Source: Thermoplasmata archaeon
GTDB lineage: Archaea > Thermoplasmatota > Thermoplasmata > Lutacidiplasmatales > UBA184
Direction: 5' to 3'
Assembly (NCBI GenBank): GCA_022750435.1
Contig: JAKIVS010000004.1
Span: 1 to 64,000, forward strand
DNA length: 64,000 bases
Part shown: positions 18,091 to 28,301 of the stretch, one piece after another
How the letters are laid out: the number at the start of each line of letters is the position of its first letter
Position numbering within the stretch: position 1 is the stretch's first letter
Made by a program: the position numbers and the translations under genes
Notes under the pieces: model-generated
What the model was told of the DNA's origin: nothing
Seen by the model: the letters and a program-made list of their open reading frames with translations, nothing else
Databases searched by the model: none

Positions 18091-19061
18091 GCGGCACCTC
18101 CGGCCGACGCGAGCAGTTGCTTCGCCGCCGGGAGGACGTGGAGCTTGCGAGCCGCCGCCTCGGTGGGGAGCAAGTCGAGCGGTCCGCCGGGTCCGAGCCA
18201 CAGCTCGCGCGGCTTCCCCTCCGATTGGAGCGCACGCGCGATCCGCGCGACCTCGGCGGGGTCTTCGGGAAGCGTCGTCCGCGGGTCGAGGCAGCCGAGA
18301 CCCATCCCGCGGTGGTCGGGGAAGGCATGGACTCGATCCGGTTCGGTCTCGGCAAGGTCGATCCCCACCACGCTGACCTGGAGTCGCGCGAGGAGCGGTT
18401 GGACCGGGGCGGCGTCGCCGAAGTAGGTCCAGAGGATCGAAGTGGCCCCCTCGGTCGCCGTGCCGAGGCTCCGGTACGCGACGACGGCGGCCTCCGCGAG
18501 AGGTCCCTTCGGCGGGTCCACGACGAGGAGCGGCTCCTGGAACTGGAAGGTCCGGTATCCGGCGGCGCGCAACTCCACGACTTCGTCCGCAAGCAGGCGC
18601 CCGAACCGGTGGGTGAGCGCCTCCCGGGTCTCCCCGGACCGGTTGTCGAGGAGCCCCGCGAAGGTGAACGGTCCGGGCAAGATCACCTTCGCATTCGCGG
18701 GCGGCACGACTCGGTCGGAGGGGAGCGCGGCCCGGACGACGCCGGGAACGCGTTCGGGGGGCGCGTGGAGGATCGGTTGCCGGTAGAACGTGTTCGTCTC
18801 GAACCACCGGGTCACCGGGCCGACGGTGAACCCTCGCCAGCCTTCGGCGAACGGACGGAACAGGTCGGCCCACCGGAGGGAGCCCCCCGTGGTGACGTCG
18901 AAGCCGAGCCGCTGCTCGAGCGCGACCACGTCGCGCTCCGCTTCGGCGTACCGGGCTTCCACGGCGTCCGGGGTCGTTCGACCCCGGTCGCCATCGCGCG
19001 TGGCCGCCACGAGGACCTCCGAGCGGGGAAACGGACCGGTGAGCGCGAGGTGGACGTCCAT
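18087..19061 (-). CDS. MetE N-terminal-like protein (split methionine synthase partner)
   Basis: VILPGPFTFAGLLDN, FQFQEPLLV, SILWTYFGDAAP; 4-nt overlap with downstream metE. Confidence 0.78.
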   Translation of the reverse strand: MDVHLALTGPFPRSEVLVAATRDGDRGRTTPDAVEARYAEAERDVVALEQRLGFDVTTGGSLRWADLFRPFAEGWRGFTVGPVTRWFETNTFYRQPILHAPPERVPGVVRAALPSDRVVPPANAKVILPGPFTFAGLLDNRSGETREALTHRFGRLLADEVVELRAAGYRTFQFQEPLLVVDPPKGPLAEAAVVAYRSLGTATEGATSILWTYFGDAAPVQPLLARLQVSVVGIDLAETEPDRVHAFPDHRGMGLGCLDPRTTLPEDPAEVARIARALQSEGKPRELWLGPGGPLDLLPTEAAARKLHVLPAAKQLLASAGGAA

Positions 19062-19146
19062 GGGAGCGCGGCCGAGCGGGGCGGCTTCTTTAACGGTTGT
19101 TCCCGGCGGCGGAATCAACCGGCTTGCACGTCAGGAAATCGGCCCG

Positions 19147-20232
19147 CTAGGTGGCGAGATTCTCCGACACGATCCGGTCGAACTCCGCGGGTTTCGGAGG
19201 CCACCCTTCGGTCATGTACGCGAGGAACGCGGAGCGGCTCGCCTGGTTGAGGGCCTCGTTGGTTGCACGCTCGAAGCCGACCGTCGAGCAGTATCGTTCG
19301 ACGAGCGCGTGGCGGCGCCCGAAGTGGGCCGGGTACACCTCGGTCGTGTCGGGAAGCGTCAGCAGCTTTTGCGTGAGGCTCTCGTAAAGGAGCTCGGGGC
19401 TCCCGTCCCCGAGGTCGGTGCGGCCGCAGGCGCCGATCAGGAGCGTGTCGCCGGTGAAGATCTTGTCGCGGACGCGGAGCGTGAGGTGGTCGAGGGTGTG
19501 GCCCGGGGTCTCGAGAGCGTGGATTGCCTCGTTGCCGAACTCGAGCGCATTGCCCTCCGCGAGCGCCTTGTGCGGATACTGGGCCGGTGAGCGGCGGCCG
19601 AGGAAGATCGGTGCCTCGGTCTTCGCGTGCAGCGCCGCGTGGCCGGCCAGGTGGTCCGCGTGCGTGTGGGTCTCGACGATCCCGACGAGTTCCCAGTGGC
19701 CGTCGGCGAGCGCGCGGAGGTACGGGGACGGGTCCCGGCCCGGGTCGACGACGACCGCCTTCGCGGTCTCCGGGTCGCCGACAAGGTAGGCGAGGCAGCC
19801 GGTCTCCGGACGCGGGAACTGGCGCAGCCAGAGGGTCCCGTCCCGGACGTCCGAGCCGTAGCGGGGGATCTCGGGGTCGGCGAGGCGCGCGTACTCGTCG
19901 ATGCCGCCCTCCAGGGCGGCGGCGAGGAAGTATCCGCGCGACCGCAGGAAGTCGACGGCGCGCCGCGCCTCCGCGCCGAACTGGCAGTAGGCGACGAGCG
20001 GTCGGTCGATCGGGAGTTCTCTGAACCGCTTCGGAAGTTCCGCAAGCGGGATCGACCGGTCGTTCGGGAGATGGCCGTACGCCCGCTCCCGCGGCGGCCG
20101 GAGGTCGACGACGACCGGTGGGTCCGGCCCTTCGAGGAGGGCCTTCAACTCCACCGGACCGACGAGCGGGACCGCGCCCGCTCGCTCCGGCCGGACGTAC
20201 GGGTGGGGAAGGTCGGTGGGAGAGGTGGCCAT
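19147..20232 (-). CDS. Rhodanese + metallo-beta-lactamase fusion (ETHE1/persulfide-dioxygenase-like)
   Basis: N-term VVVDLRPPRERAYGHLPNDRSIPL / VAYCQFGAEARRAVDFL; MBL THTHADHLAGH, ETPGHTLDHLTL, FTGDTLLIGACGRTDL. Confidence 0.85.
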   Translation of the reverse strand: MATSPTDLPHPYVRPERAGAVPLVGPVELKALLEGPDPPVVVDLRPPRERAYGHLPNDRSIPLAELPKRFRELPIDRPLVAYCQFGAEARRAVDFLRSRGYFLAAALEGGIDEYARLADPEIPRYGSDVRDGTLWLRQFPRPETGCLAYLVGDPETAKAVVVDPGRDPSPYLRALADGHWELVGIVETHTHADHLAGHAALHAKTEAPIFLGRRSPAQYPHKALAEGNALEFGNEAIHALETPGHTLDHLTLRVRDKIFTGDTLLIGACGRTDLGDGSPELLYESLTQKLLTLPDTTEVYPAHFGRRHALVERYCSTVGFERATNEALNQASRSAFLAYMTEGWPPKPAEFDRIVSENLAT

Positions 20233-20341
20233 CCGGTATCGAATCCCGGCGAGCGTTTATCTAGGCTCCGAAACGCGCGGTCCGGACGAGCGAGGGGTTT
20301 TCTCGGTCCCGAGGGTGGGCCGGCTCCTCCTCGTACCCACG

Positions 20342-21775
20342 ATGCCGACCGACGAAGACTCCCGCTACGAGCGAATTCCGATCCCCGAGGAACCGGCCCG
20401 GGACCGGGTCGCGAGCTTCATCGAGATCCGGCATCCGTATCAGCCCGACGAGGCCGTGATCGAGGCGCAGCGGTGCCTGCAGTGCGCGATGCCGTACTGC
20501 GTGCAAGCCTGCCCGATCGCCCAGGACGCGCGCGGGTACATCCTCGCGGTCGCGCAGCGGGACTTCGACCGGGCGGCCACGATCGTCCTCCGGGAGAACC
20601 CGCTCGGGACGACGCTCTGCAAGGTCTGCTACCATTTCTGCGAGGACGCGTGCATCATGCACGAGCGCGGGGGCGCCATCGCGATCCGCCAGCTGAAACG
20701 GGCCGCCATGGAGCTCGGCACGTCCGACACGGAGTACGTCCCGAGCGCCCCGGTCGGCCAGCGGATCGCCGTCGTGGGCGCCGGTCCGGCGGGCCTGATG
20801 GCCGCGTGGGAGCTCGGGACCCGTGGCTATTCGGTGACCGTCTTCGAGGCCGAGCCGTTCCTCGGCGGCCAGGTCGGGGCGATCCCGAAGTACCATATGG
20901 ACGGCTACGAGCTCGAGCTCGACGTCGCCCGCTTCCGCCGCCTGGACGTCACCTTCCAGATGGGACGCCGGCTCGGCCGGGACTTCACGATCGATTCGCT
21001 CCGCACTGACGGATATCGGGCGATCTACCTCGCCGTTGGGACCCCCGGTCACAACCTTCTCGGGGTCCCGGGCGAGAACTTGCCCGGAGTGTACCCGGCG
21101 CTCGACCTGCTCATCGAGACGAACAAGGGCCCGCCCATCGCTCTCGGCAAGCGGGTCGTGGTCATCGGTGGCGGCGACGTGGCGATGGACGCGGTCCGTT
21201 CGGCGCGGCGACTCGCCGAGGGCGGGGACGTGACGGTGGTCTATCGACGCGGCCGCGCCGAGATGAGCGCAGGCGCCGAGGAGATCGAGGAGGCCGAGGC
21301 GGAGGGCGTCACGTTCCTCTTCGACCGCGGGCCGTACCAGGTCGTCGGCAACGGCAAGGTCGAGGGGATGGTCGTCCGCGAAGTGAAGCTGAGTCCTCCG
21401 GGTCCATCGGGTCGCCCCGTCGTCGTCGCCGTGCCGGGGACGGAGCAGACGCTTCCGTGCGACTCGGTCGTCATCGCCGTCGGTGAGAAGGCCGACCTGA
21501 GCGGCTTTCCCGCGGCGCTCGACCTCGCCTTCGGCAAGCAGGGGTGGCCGCAAGGGAAGCACGACGACACGATGACCGGGATCGACGGTGTGTTCGCCTC
21601 CGGCGGGAAATCGGTCGTGCATGCGATGGCCGCCGGGACTCGGTCGGCGGACGGGATCGACGCGTACCTGCGGAAGCAGGGCGGGAACCCACCGACTCCG
21701 CGACCCGACCCGTTCGGCCAAGGCATGGTACCGGCCCTTCCGAAAGGGTACGGTTTCGCCACGTGGACGCCCTAG
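20342..21775 (+). CDS. GltD-like NAD(P)H-dependent FAD oxidoreductase with N-terminal Fe-S domain
   Basis: CLQCAMPYCVQACPIAQDARGYI, CKVCYHFCEDACIM; two dinucleotide-binding motifs VVGAGPAGLMAAWEL and VVIGGGDVAMDAVRSA. Confidence 0.9.
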   Translation: MPTDEDSRYERIPIPEEPARDRVASFIEIRHPYQPDEAVIEAQRCLQCAMPYCVQACPIAQDARGYILAVAQRDFDRAATIVLRENPLGTTLCKVCYHFCEDACIMHERGGAIAIRQLKRAAMELGTSDTEYVPSAPVGQRIAVVGAGPAGLMAAWELGTRGYSVTVFEAEPFLGGQVGAIPKYHMDGYELELDVARFRRLDVTFQMGRRLGRDFTIDSLRTDGYRAIYLAVGTPGHNLLGVPGENLPGVYPALDLLIETNKGPPIALGKRVVVIGGGDVAMDAVRSARRLAEGGDVTVVYRRGRAEMSAGAEEIEEAEAEGVTFLFDRGPYQVVGNGKVEGMVVREVKLSPPGPSGRPVVVAVPGTEQTLPCDSVVIAVGEKADLSGFPAALDLAFGKQGWPQGKHDDTMTGIDGVFASGGKSVVHAMAAGTRSADGIDAYLRKQGGNPPTPRPDPFGQGMVPALPKGYGFATWTP

Positions 21776-21876
21776 CGGGGCCCACCGCCCCCCCTCGAAA
21801 TCTCGCCGGTTGCGTCGGCAATTGACGAACCCTCCGGACGTCTCGACCGAAGCGTTCAAATCGTTGCATCGCCCGG

Positions 21877-23316
21877 TTGGCGCCGATGGTCCAGGCCGAG
21901 GCGCCGCCGTCCGGAACGCCCCGCGGGACGCGCCGGAAGGCCCGGCCCGACCCCGAAGAGAAGGAGGCGACGCAGACCGCGGCGCTGAGCGAACGGGCGC
22001 TCCGTCTCGCGAAATTCTACCAGGGGAAGGTCGAGATGGTCCCGAAGGTTCCCGTCCGGAGCCTCGAAGACTTCGGGCTCTGGTACACGCCCGGTATCGC
22101 CGCGGTGAGCCGCGCGATCCAGGCGGACAAGGACGCCTCGTTCGACCTGACCGGCCGGTGGAACACCATCGCGATCGTGACCGACGGGAGCCGCGTTCTC
22201 GGTCTCGGCAACATCGGACCGGAGGCGGCAATGCCGGTGATGGAGGGCAAGGCCCTGCTGTTCAAGTACCTCGGTGGGGTCGACGCGATTCCGCTCCCCA
22301 TCCGGGTCGGGACGGCAGCGGAGCTCGTCGAGACCGTCGAGCGGATCGCTCCGGCCGTCGGCGGCGTCAACCTGGAGGACATCGCCTCCCCGAAGTGCTT
22401 CTTCGTGCTCGAGCAGCTGCAGAAGCGCCTTCCGGTCCCGGTCTGGCACGACGACCAGCTCGGCACCGCGGCGTCCACCGTCGCGGGGCTCCTCAACGCC
22501 CTCAAGCTCACCGGCCGCACGATCGGGCACGTCCGCACGGTCCTCCTCGGCGCCGGGGCGGCGAACCTCGCCACCGCGCGCCTCCTCGTCACGCTCGGCC
22601 ACGACCCATCGGGGCTGACGGTCGTCGACCAGAAGGGAGTCCTCCACGCCGAGCGCGAGGACCTCGACGAACTAATGCTCCACAACCCGTGGAAGTACCG
22701 AATCGCCCTCGCCACCGATGGCGGCGGCCGGAAGGGGACGCTCGACGACGCGCTCCAGGGGGCCGACGTCCTCCTCGCGGCGTCGACGCCGGGACCGCAC
22801 ACGGTGAAGCCCGAGGAGATCGCTCGGATGGCGAAGCAATCGATCGTCTTCGCGCTCGCGAACCCGGTCCCGGAGATCTACCCCTCGGCGGCCCACGAGG
22901 CCGGCGCGGCGATCGTCGCCACGGGCCGCTCGGACTTCCCGAACCAGGTGAACAACTCGCTGATCTTTCCGGCCGTGTTCCGCGGCGTGCTCGACGCACG
23001 CGCCCGCTCGATCCCGGACGAGATCGTCCTCGCCGCCGCCCACGAGCTCGCCGCCCGGGCCGAGGACGTAGGGCTCACGACGACGCACCTCCTTCCGACC
23101 ATGGAGGAGGCGGGCGTCTTCCCGCACGTCGCGGCGGCCGTGGCCGTGAAGGCCGTCGAGCTCGGCATCGCTCGCCGGCGCTACTCGCGGGCCGAGTTCC
23201 TGGAGCGGGCCAGAGCCCGCATGGCCCGCCCGGCGCTCCTCGCGAGGGTGCTCGAGAAGAGCGGACTCATCGCCCCGATGCCGGACGAACGCGCCGAACC
23301 GAAGAGGAAACCATGA
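21877..23316 (+). CDS. NAD(P)-dependent malic enzyme
   Basis: FGLWYTPGIAAVSRAI, VPVWHDDQLGTAASTVAGLLNAL, VLLGAGAANLATARLL, DFPNQVNNSLIFPAVFRGVLD. Confidence 0.93.
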   Translation: MAPMVQAEAPPSGTPRGTRRKARPDPEEKEATQTAALSERALRLAKFYQGKVEMVPKVPVRSLEDFGLWYTPGIAAVSRAIQADKDASFDLTGRWNTIAIVTDGSRVLGLGNIGPEAAMPVMEGKALLFKYLGGVDAIPLPIRVGTAAELVETVERIAPAVGGVNLEDIASPKCFFVLEQLQKRLPVPVWHDDQLGTAASTVAGLLNALKLTGRTIGHVRTVLLGAGAANLATARLLVTLGHDPSGLTVVDQKGVLHAEREDLDELMLHNPWKYRIALATDGGGRKGTLDDALQGADVLLAASTPGPHTVKPEEIARMAKQSIVFALANPVPEIYPSAAHEAGAAIVATGRSDFPNQVNNSLIFPAVFRGVLDARARSIPDEIVLAAAHELAARAEDVGLTTTHLLPTMEEAGVFPHVAAAVAVKAVELGIARRRYSRAEFLERARARMARPALLARVLEKSGLIAPMPDERAEPKRKP

Positions 23317-23825
23317 CGCAGGAGAAATCGAACCCGAACCCGACGATCCCGATCCATCTGCGGCCAGCGACGGCGAAGGACGTGCCGGCGCTCGTGCCGC
23401 TGCTCGTGCGCCTGAAGCGGCTCAACGAGGAGTTCGACCCCCTCCTCAAGGTTCGCAGCGACGTGGAGGCGCGTGCCGAGGAGGTCCTGAAGCGCGACCT
23501 CGACAATCCGAACGCGGTGCTGCTCGCCGCCGAGGGTGTCGGCGCGGAGCGGGACAAAATCGTCGGCGTCGTGCGCGCCCTGGTCCGGGAGCGCCCGTTC
23601 TACACGCCGGAACGGGAGGGGGTCATCATCGACATCTACATGCTCCCGATCTACCGGCGGAAGGGCGCCGGAGAGTTCCTCCTGCGCGAGGTCACGGCGC
23701 GCCTGAAGGAGAAGGGCGCCGGCGTCGTGACCGCGGAGTTCCCGACGCAGAACGAGATCGCCGTCAAGTTCTACGCGAAGCGCGGGTTCCGGCCCATCAC
23801 CTCGCTGCACGCGAAGTCCCTCTAG
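23313..23825 (+). CDS. GNAT-family acetyltransferase
   Basis: IHLRPATAKDVPALVPLL, IDIYMLPIYRRKGAGEFLLREVTARLK, AVKFYAKRGFRP. Confidence 0.85.
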   Translation: MTQEKSNPNPTIPIHLRPATAKDVPALVPLLVRLKRLNEEFDPLLKVRSDVEARAEEVLKRDLDNPNAVLLAAEGVGAERDKIVGVVRALVRERPFYTPEREGVIIDIYMLPIYRRKGAGEFLLREVTARLKEKGAGVVTAEFPTQNEIAVKFYAKRGFRPITSLHAKSL

Positions 23826-23893
23826 GCCCGCGCGCGCTCGGCCGTCGGGCGCGGTACTCATCTGGGACGGGGGCTTCTTCGCCGCGGACGGAG

Positions 23894-24343
23894 ATGGTCG
23901 CGGTTGTTGTCCCAGGTCGGCGACGGTCGCCCGCCGTTTGGTGGCTGGGCCTGCTCGGTGGCGCCGTACTCACGACGCTCGTTAGCGTGTTCGAGCCCCT
24001 CAGTCTGACGGAGGAGTTCGTCCTCGTCACCGTCGCCCTGGTGGCCCTCACCGCGGCGCTCCTCCTCTTCCAGCGAGGATTCGCGGTCCCGATGGGGGCG
24101 GGGGGAGCTCCTCCCTCGATTCGTCGAAGGTTTCTCCTCCTCTCGATCGGCGGTCTTCTCGCCATCGCGATCGCGGGTGCCTTCGTGGTGTCGTACATTG
24201 GCCTCGGTTGGGGAAACTGGGTCGTGTACGGAGCCCTGGCGGTCTGGCAGGTCGGCGTCATTGTGTGGATGCGGGCACGAAGCCGCGCGGCCCGCCAACC
24301 TCCGAGCGGGATCGCCCCTCCGCCCGTCGTCGGCAGCACCTGA
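23894..24343 (+). CDS. Small integral membrane protein
   Basis: Four hydrophobic segments; no recognised family. Confidence 0.5.
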   Translation: MVAVVVPGRRRSPAVWWLGLLGGAVLTTLVSVFEPLSLTEEFVLVTVALVALTAALLLFQRGFAVPMGAGGAPPSIRRRFLLLSIGGLLAIAIAGAFVVSYIGLGWGNWVVYGALAVWQVGVIVWMRARSRAARQPPSGIAPPPVVGST

Positions 24344-24435
24344 CAGAGCACCCACCAACGCTCGGCGGCGATTCCGAGGGTCCGGCTTCGTTCGGACTCC
24401 GCAGAGCCTTTGTAACCGACCGCGGTCGGAGCGTC

Positions 24436-25395
24436 GTGCCGACAGCCACCAAGCGCTCCGGGAGCCCGGGTTCGGCGGCGCCGAAGTTCCTCCGGCGGGG
24501 GAAGGTCAAGGAGGTCTACGAGGTCTCCAAGACCGAGCTCGAGTTCCGGTTCACGAACGACATCTCGGTGTTCGACAAGCACATTCCGAGCGAGATCCCC
24601 CACAAGGGGGAGACGCTCGCCCGCACTGCGGCCCACTGGTTCGAGCTGTGCGGCACGCTCGGCATCCCGCACCACTTCCTCTCCCTCTCGAGCCCGACCT
24701 CGATGCGCGTGAAGCGCGTCCAGGTCGTCCCGGACCCGAAGACGCTCGGCCCGAAGGCGAAGAACTACCTCGTGCCGCTCGAGTTCATCGTCCGGTACTA
24801 TGTGGCGGGCTCCATCTGGGACCGGATCAAGGCGGGGAAGGTCCGCGCGGAGGAACTCGGCTTCCCGGCGGGAAAGCCCCTCGCGTACGGCGAGAGGCTG
24901 CCGGAGCCGTTCTTCGAGATGACCACGAAGCTCGAGCCGATCGACCGGCTGCTCACGGCCGCCGAGGCCCGGGAGCTGAGCGGCCTCGATGCCCGCCAGG
25001 TCGACCGCGTGAAGGATACGATCCTCAAGGTCGACGCGGCCATGGAGAAGGAGATCGAGCCCCGCGGCCTGATCCACGTCGACGGCAAGAAGGAGTTCGC
25101 GGTCGACGAGGTCGGCCAGCTGATGGTCGTCGACACGTTCGGCACTGCGGACGAGGACCGATTCTGGGACCGGGCCGCGTTCGAGCGGGGCCGCCAGGTG
25201 GAGTTCTCGAAGGAGTTCGTCCGCCAGCACTACCGGTCCACCGGGTACTACGACGCCCTCACCGCCGCGCGCGACGGGAAGACCCCGGAACCGGCGATTC
25301 CGCCCCTGCCGCCCCTCCTGATCGATGAGGTGAGCCGACTCTACACCACGGTGTTCCAGCGGCTGACCGGCGAGCCGTTCATTCCGAGCGGCTGA
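24436..25395 (+). CDS. purC: Phosphoribosylaminoimidazole-succinocarboxamide synthase
   Basis: [68 protein letters not shown]. Confidence 0.92.
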   Translation: MPTATKRSGSPGSAAPKFLRRGKVKEVYEVSKTELEFRFTNDISVFDKHIPSEIPHKGETLARTAAHWFELCGTLGIPHHFLSLSSPTSMRVKRVQVVPDPKTLGPKAKNYLVPLEFIVRYYVAGSIWDRIKAGKVRAEELGFPAGKPLAYGERLPEPFFEMTTKLEPIDRLLTAAEARELSGLDARQVDRVKDTILKVDAAMEKEIEPRGLIHVDGKKEFAVDEVGQLMVVDTFGTADEDRFWDRAAFERGRQVEFSKEFVRQHYRSTGYYDALTAARDGKTPEPAIPPLPPLLIDEVSRLYTTVFQRLTGEPFIPSG

Positions 25396-25484
25396 GCGGA
25401 CGACCGCCGGGACCGGGCGGGCATCGTTCGCCGTTTCACGACGTCTCCGCACGCCTTATCCCCCGCGCCCTCGTTCGACCGGTC

Positions 25485-26477
25485 GTGCCGACGAAGCCCG
25501 CTGCCAAGCCGTCCTCGCCCCCCGAAGAACCGCCCAAGCGCGAGGTCGCGCTGGAGGACCTCGCGGGCGTCGGCGCGGCGACGGCCGAGAAGCTCCGGGA
25601 GGCGGGGTACACCGACCTGATGGAGCTCGCCGTGGCGTCGCCCGGCGACATCGCGGAGGCTGCGGAGATCGGCACGACGATCGCGCAGAAGATCATCGGC
25701 GAGGCGCGTCGTCAGGCCGATGTTGGCGGCTTCGAGGTCGGGACGATCCTCCTCGAGCGGCGGAAGAAAATCGGTCGGATCACGACGATGGCCCGCTCGC
25801 TCGATGAGCTCCTCGGCGGAGGCATCGAGACGCAGGCCATCACCGAGTTCGCCGGCGAGTTCGGCACGGGGAAGACGCAAATCGCGCACCAGGCCGCCTG
25901 CACGGTTCAGCTGCCGGTCGACCAGGGCGGCTTGAATGGGGAAGTCGTCTACATCGACACGGAGAGCACGTTCCGCCCCGAGCGGATCGTCGACATGTCG
26001 AAGGCGCTCTCGATGGACCCGACCGAGGCGCTCACGAAGATCCACGTCGCCCGCGCGTACAATTCCAACCACCAGATGCTCCTCGTCGCGAAGGCGCAGG
26101 AGCTTGCCCGTGAGAAGCCGATCAAGCTGCTCGTCGTCGACTCCCTCACCGCGCACTTCCGCTCGGAGTATGCGGGCCGTGCCGAGCTCGCCCCGCGCCA
26201 GCAGCTCCTCAACAAGCACCTCCACGAGCTCCTGAAGTTCGGCGACACCTACAACGCGGCCGTCATCGTAACGAACCAGGTGTCGGCACGACCCGACATC
26301 CTGTTCGGCGACCCGACGCGGCCGATCGGCGGCAACATCGTGGCGCACGCCTCGACGTACCGGCTCTACCTCCGCAAGTCGAAACCCCCCAAGCGGATTG
26401 CACGACTGATCGACTCGCCGAACCTCCCCGAAGGGGAGGCGGTGTACGCGCTCACGCCCGACGGAATCCGCGAGTAA
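25485..26477 (+). CDS. radA: DNA repair and recombination protein RadA
   Basis: Hh[34 protein letters not shown]; Walker [32 protein letters not shown]. Confidence 0.96.
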   Translation: MPTKPAAKPSSPPEEPPKREVALEDLAGVGAATAEKLREAGYTDLMELAVASPGDIAEAAEIGTTIAQKIIGEARRQADVGGFEVGTILLERRKKIGRITTMARSLDELLGGGIETQAITEFAGEFGTGKTQIAHQAACTVQLPVDQGGLNGEVVYIDTESTFRPERIVDMSKALSMDPTEALTKIHVARAYNSNHQMLLVAKAQELAREKPIKLLVVDSLTAHFRSEYAGRAELAPRQQLLNKHLHELLKFGDTYNAAVIVTNQVSARPDILFGDPTRPIGGNIVAHASTYRLYLRKSKPPKRIARLIDSPNLPEGEAVYALTPDGIRE

Positions 26478-27129
26478 GCCCCACCGGTCGGACGGCGGTT
26501 GCCTTCGCGAGCAGCGTCACCGCGCGACCGGGCGCGAGCTCGAGCGACTCCACCGAGCGGGCGGTCAGGGCGACCAGGATCCGTCGGCGGCCGACGCGGA
26601 CGGTGAGTTCGCGGCGCCCGGACGGGCCACCGCCCTTCGGGCTGCGGACCCGCTCGACGACGCCGTCCCAGGCGTTCCGGGCGCTGGACCGCACGGCTCC
26701 GACCGCCACGACGATCGCCTCCGGGTCGATGGTGACGGCGACCGGCGCGCCGTCCTCCGCCACGAACGCGACCGCGGCCGAGAATCCGTCCGACGCTTCG
26801 ACGTGCGGCTCGGGTTCGAGATGGAACACCCCGCGAAATCCTTGGTGCCGGGGTGGCACCCCGTCCGAGGGCCAGGACGCCGCTTCGGCCCCCGCGGAGA
26901 GCACGGCGCGGCCCCGGGCGGTCAACCCGCTTCCGCCGCCGCTGGCCCCGCCCCGGCGGGCGTTGACCATGGGTCCCCCGGCCCGCTGGCGGAGTCGCGC
27001 CAATCGGTAGACGGCCCGGTCTCTCGAGATCCCTACTTCGCGCGCCGCAGCCACGACCGAGCGACGGCGGTCGAGCGCGGCGAGGAGAGAGACGTCGAGC
27101 GGCGTGACCACGAGTTCGTGTCCCGCCAT
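26452..27129 (-). CDS. ModE-like transcriptional regulator with TOBE-like C-terminal domain
   Basis: [36 protein letters not shown] w[43 protein letters not shown] (TOBE-like); 26-nt tail-to-tail overlap with radA. Confidence 0.7.
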   Translation of the reverse strand: MAGHELVVTPLDVSLLAALDRRRSVVAAAREVGISRDRAVYRLARLRQRAGGPMVNARRGGASGGGSGLTARGRAVLSAGAEAASWPSDGVPPRHQGFRGVFHLEPEPHVEASDGFSAAVAFVAEDGAPVAVTIDPEAIVVAVGAVRSSARNAWDGVVERVRSPKGGGPSGRRELTVRVGRRRILVALTARSVESLELAPGRAVTLLAKATAVRPVGLTRGFRRA

Positions 27130-27211
27130 CGTCGACCCCGGGCCCCCGAAGCGCTCGAAGCATGAATCGCTCGCGGGGGGCTCCCGGACCCGCGCCGAGC
27201 CGCCCCGGGGC

Positions 27212-27694
27212 CTAGTGCCGGGCGGGGCCGGGGATCGGCCCGATGCGACCGGACGGGGCGTACCGCCACCACGCGGTCCCGACGATCGACGCGCGGGGGA
27301 TGGCCCCGAACGAACGACTGTCCCGTCCTCCGGTCGCGCCGTCGGACAGGACGTAGAGCGTCCCCGCCGGCACCTCGGCACGGTCGATGGCGTCGTCCGG
27401 GGGCGGGGCCGCGTCGCCGGTCCCTCGGACCTCGACCCCCGACCGGCCCACGTAGACGGTCGCGGGCCCGACGGCGGCCACGCGCTTGATCAACCAGCGT
27501 TCGGGATGCGCCGGATCTGGGACCACGACCACGGAGCCGACGGGTGGGGCCACACCGGTCGCCTTCGCGCGCGAGTCGACCCACAGCCGGTCCCCGGGCA
27601 CGAGGGCCGGTGCCATGCTGGTGTCCTCGACCACCACGCGGAGGCTCCTCCATCGTCGGAGGAATGGCGCGCGCCCGACGGCGGACGTCGCCAC
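27212..27694 (-). CDS. sodX: S26-family signal-peptidase-like protease, probable Ni-SOD maturation peptidase (SodX)
   Basis: VVVEDTSMAPALVPGDRLWV, RWLIKRVAAVGP, LSDGATGGRDSRSFGAIPRASIVGTAWWRY; divergent from sodN; exact start uncertain. Confidence 0.75.
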   Translation of the reverse strand: MATSAVGRAPFLRRWRSLRVVVEDTSMAPALVPGDRLWVDSRAKATGVAPPVGSVVVVPDPAHPERWLIKRVAAVGPATVYVGRSGVEVRGTGDAAPPPDDAIDRAEVPAGTLYVLSDGATGGRDSRSFGAIPRASIVGTAWWRYAPSGRIGPIPGPARH

Positions 27695-27724
27695 CTTTAT
27701 GCGACCCCCCGGACTCGACCGCGC

Positions 27725-28246
27725 ATGTCCGAGCTCTCCATCGTTCAGGCGATCGTCGACGCCGTCCGGCCACCCCGCGTCGTCCGGGCCCACTGCGACA
27801 TCCCGTGCGGGATTTATGACCCCCACGAGGCGCAGATCGCGGCGCTCACCGTCGTCCGGATGGACCAGCTGATCGCCGAGCTCCCCAAGCCGGGCGCCGG
27901 CGCGAAGCCCGAGGAAGTCGAGGCGTACCAGGCGAAGCTCGCCCGGTACATGGCCGTCAAGGAGACCCACTCCGAGCGGGTCAAGGCCGAGCTGCGCATC
28001 CTTTGGGGCGACTACTTCACGCCGGAGCACGCGAAGACGATCCCGACGCTCCACGAGACGTTCTGGTCCGCCATGAAGGCGGCCTCCAAGGCGCGGCAGG
28101 GGACGAACCTTGCCGACGCGCAGGAGCTCAGCAAGAAGGTCCAGGAGATCGCCGAGATGTTCTGGCACTCCAAGGGCGCGAAGACCCAGCGCGTCCCGTC
28201 GATGCAGAAGGTCGGCGGCGAGATGGTCTACCCGGCCCCCGCGTGA
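27725..28246 (+). CDS. sodN: Nickel superoxide dismutase precursor
   Basis: HCDIPCGIYDP Ni-hook after a 22-aa propeptide; helical body ILWGDYFTPEHAKTIPTLHETFW, IAEMFWHSKG; TTTAT about 25 nt upstream of ATG. Confidence 0.95.
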   Translation: MSELSIVQAIVDAVRPPRVVRAHCDIPCGIYDPHEAQIAALTVVRMDQLIAELPKPGAGAKPEEVEAYQAKLARYMAVKETHSERVKAELRILWGDYFTPEHAKTIPTLHETFWSAMKAASKARQGTNLADAQELSKKVQEIAEMFWHSKGAKTQRVPSMQKVGGEMVYPAPA

Positions 28247-28301
28247 GGCCGGGAGCGACTCCCGGAGACGCCCCGCTCTCGGGAGGGGGGCCGAGGCGAC
28301 C

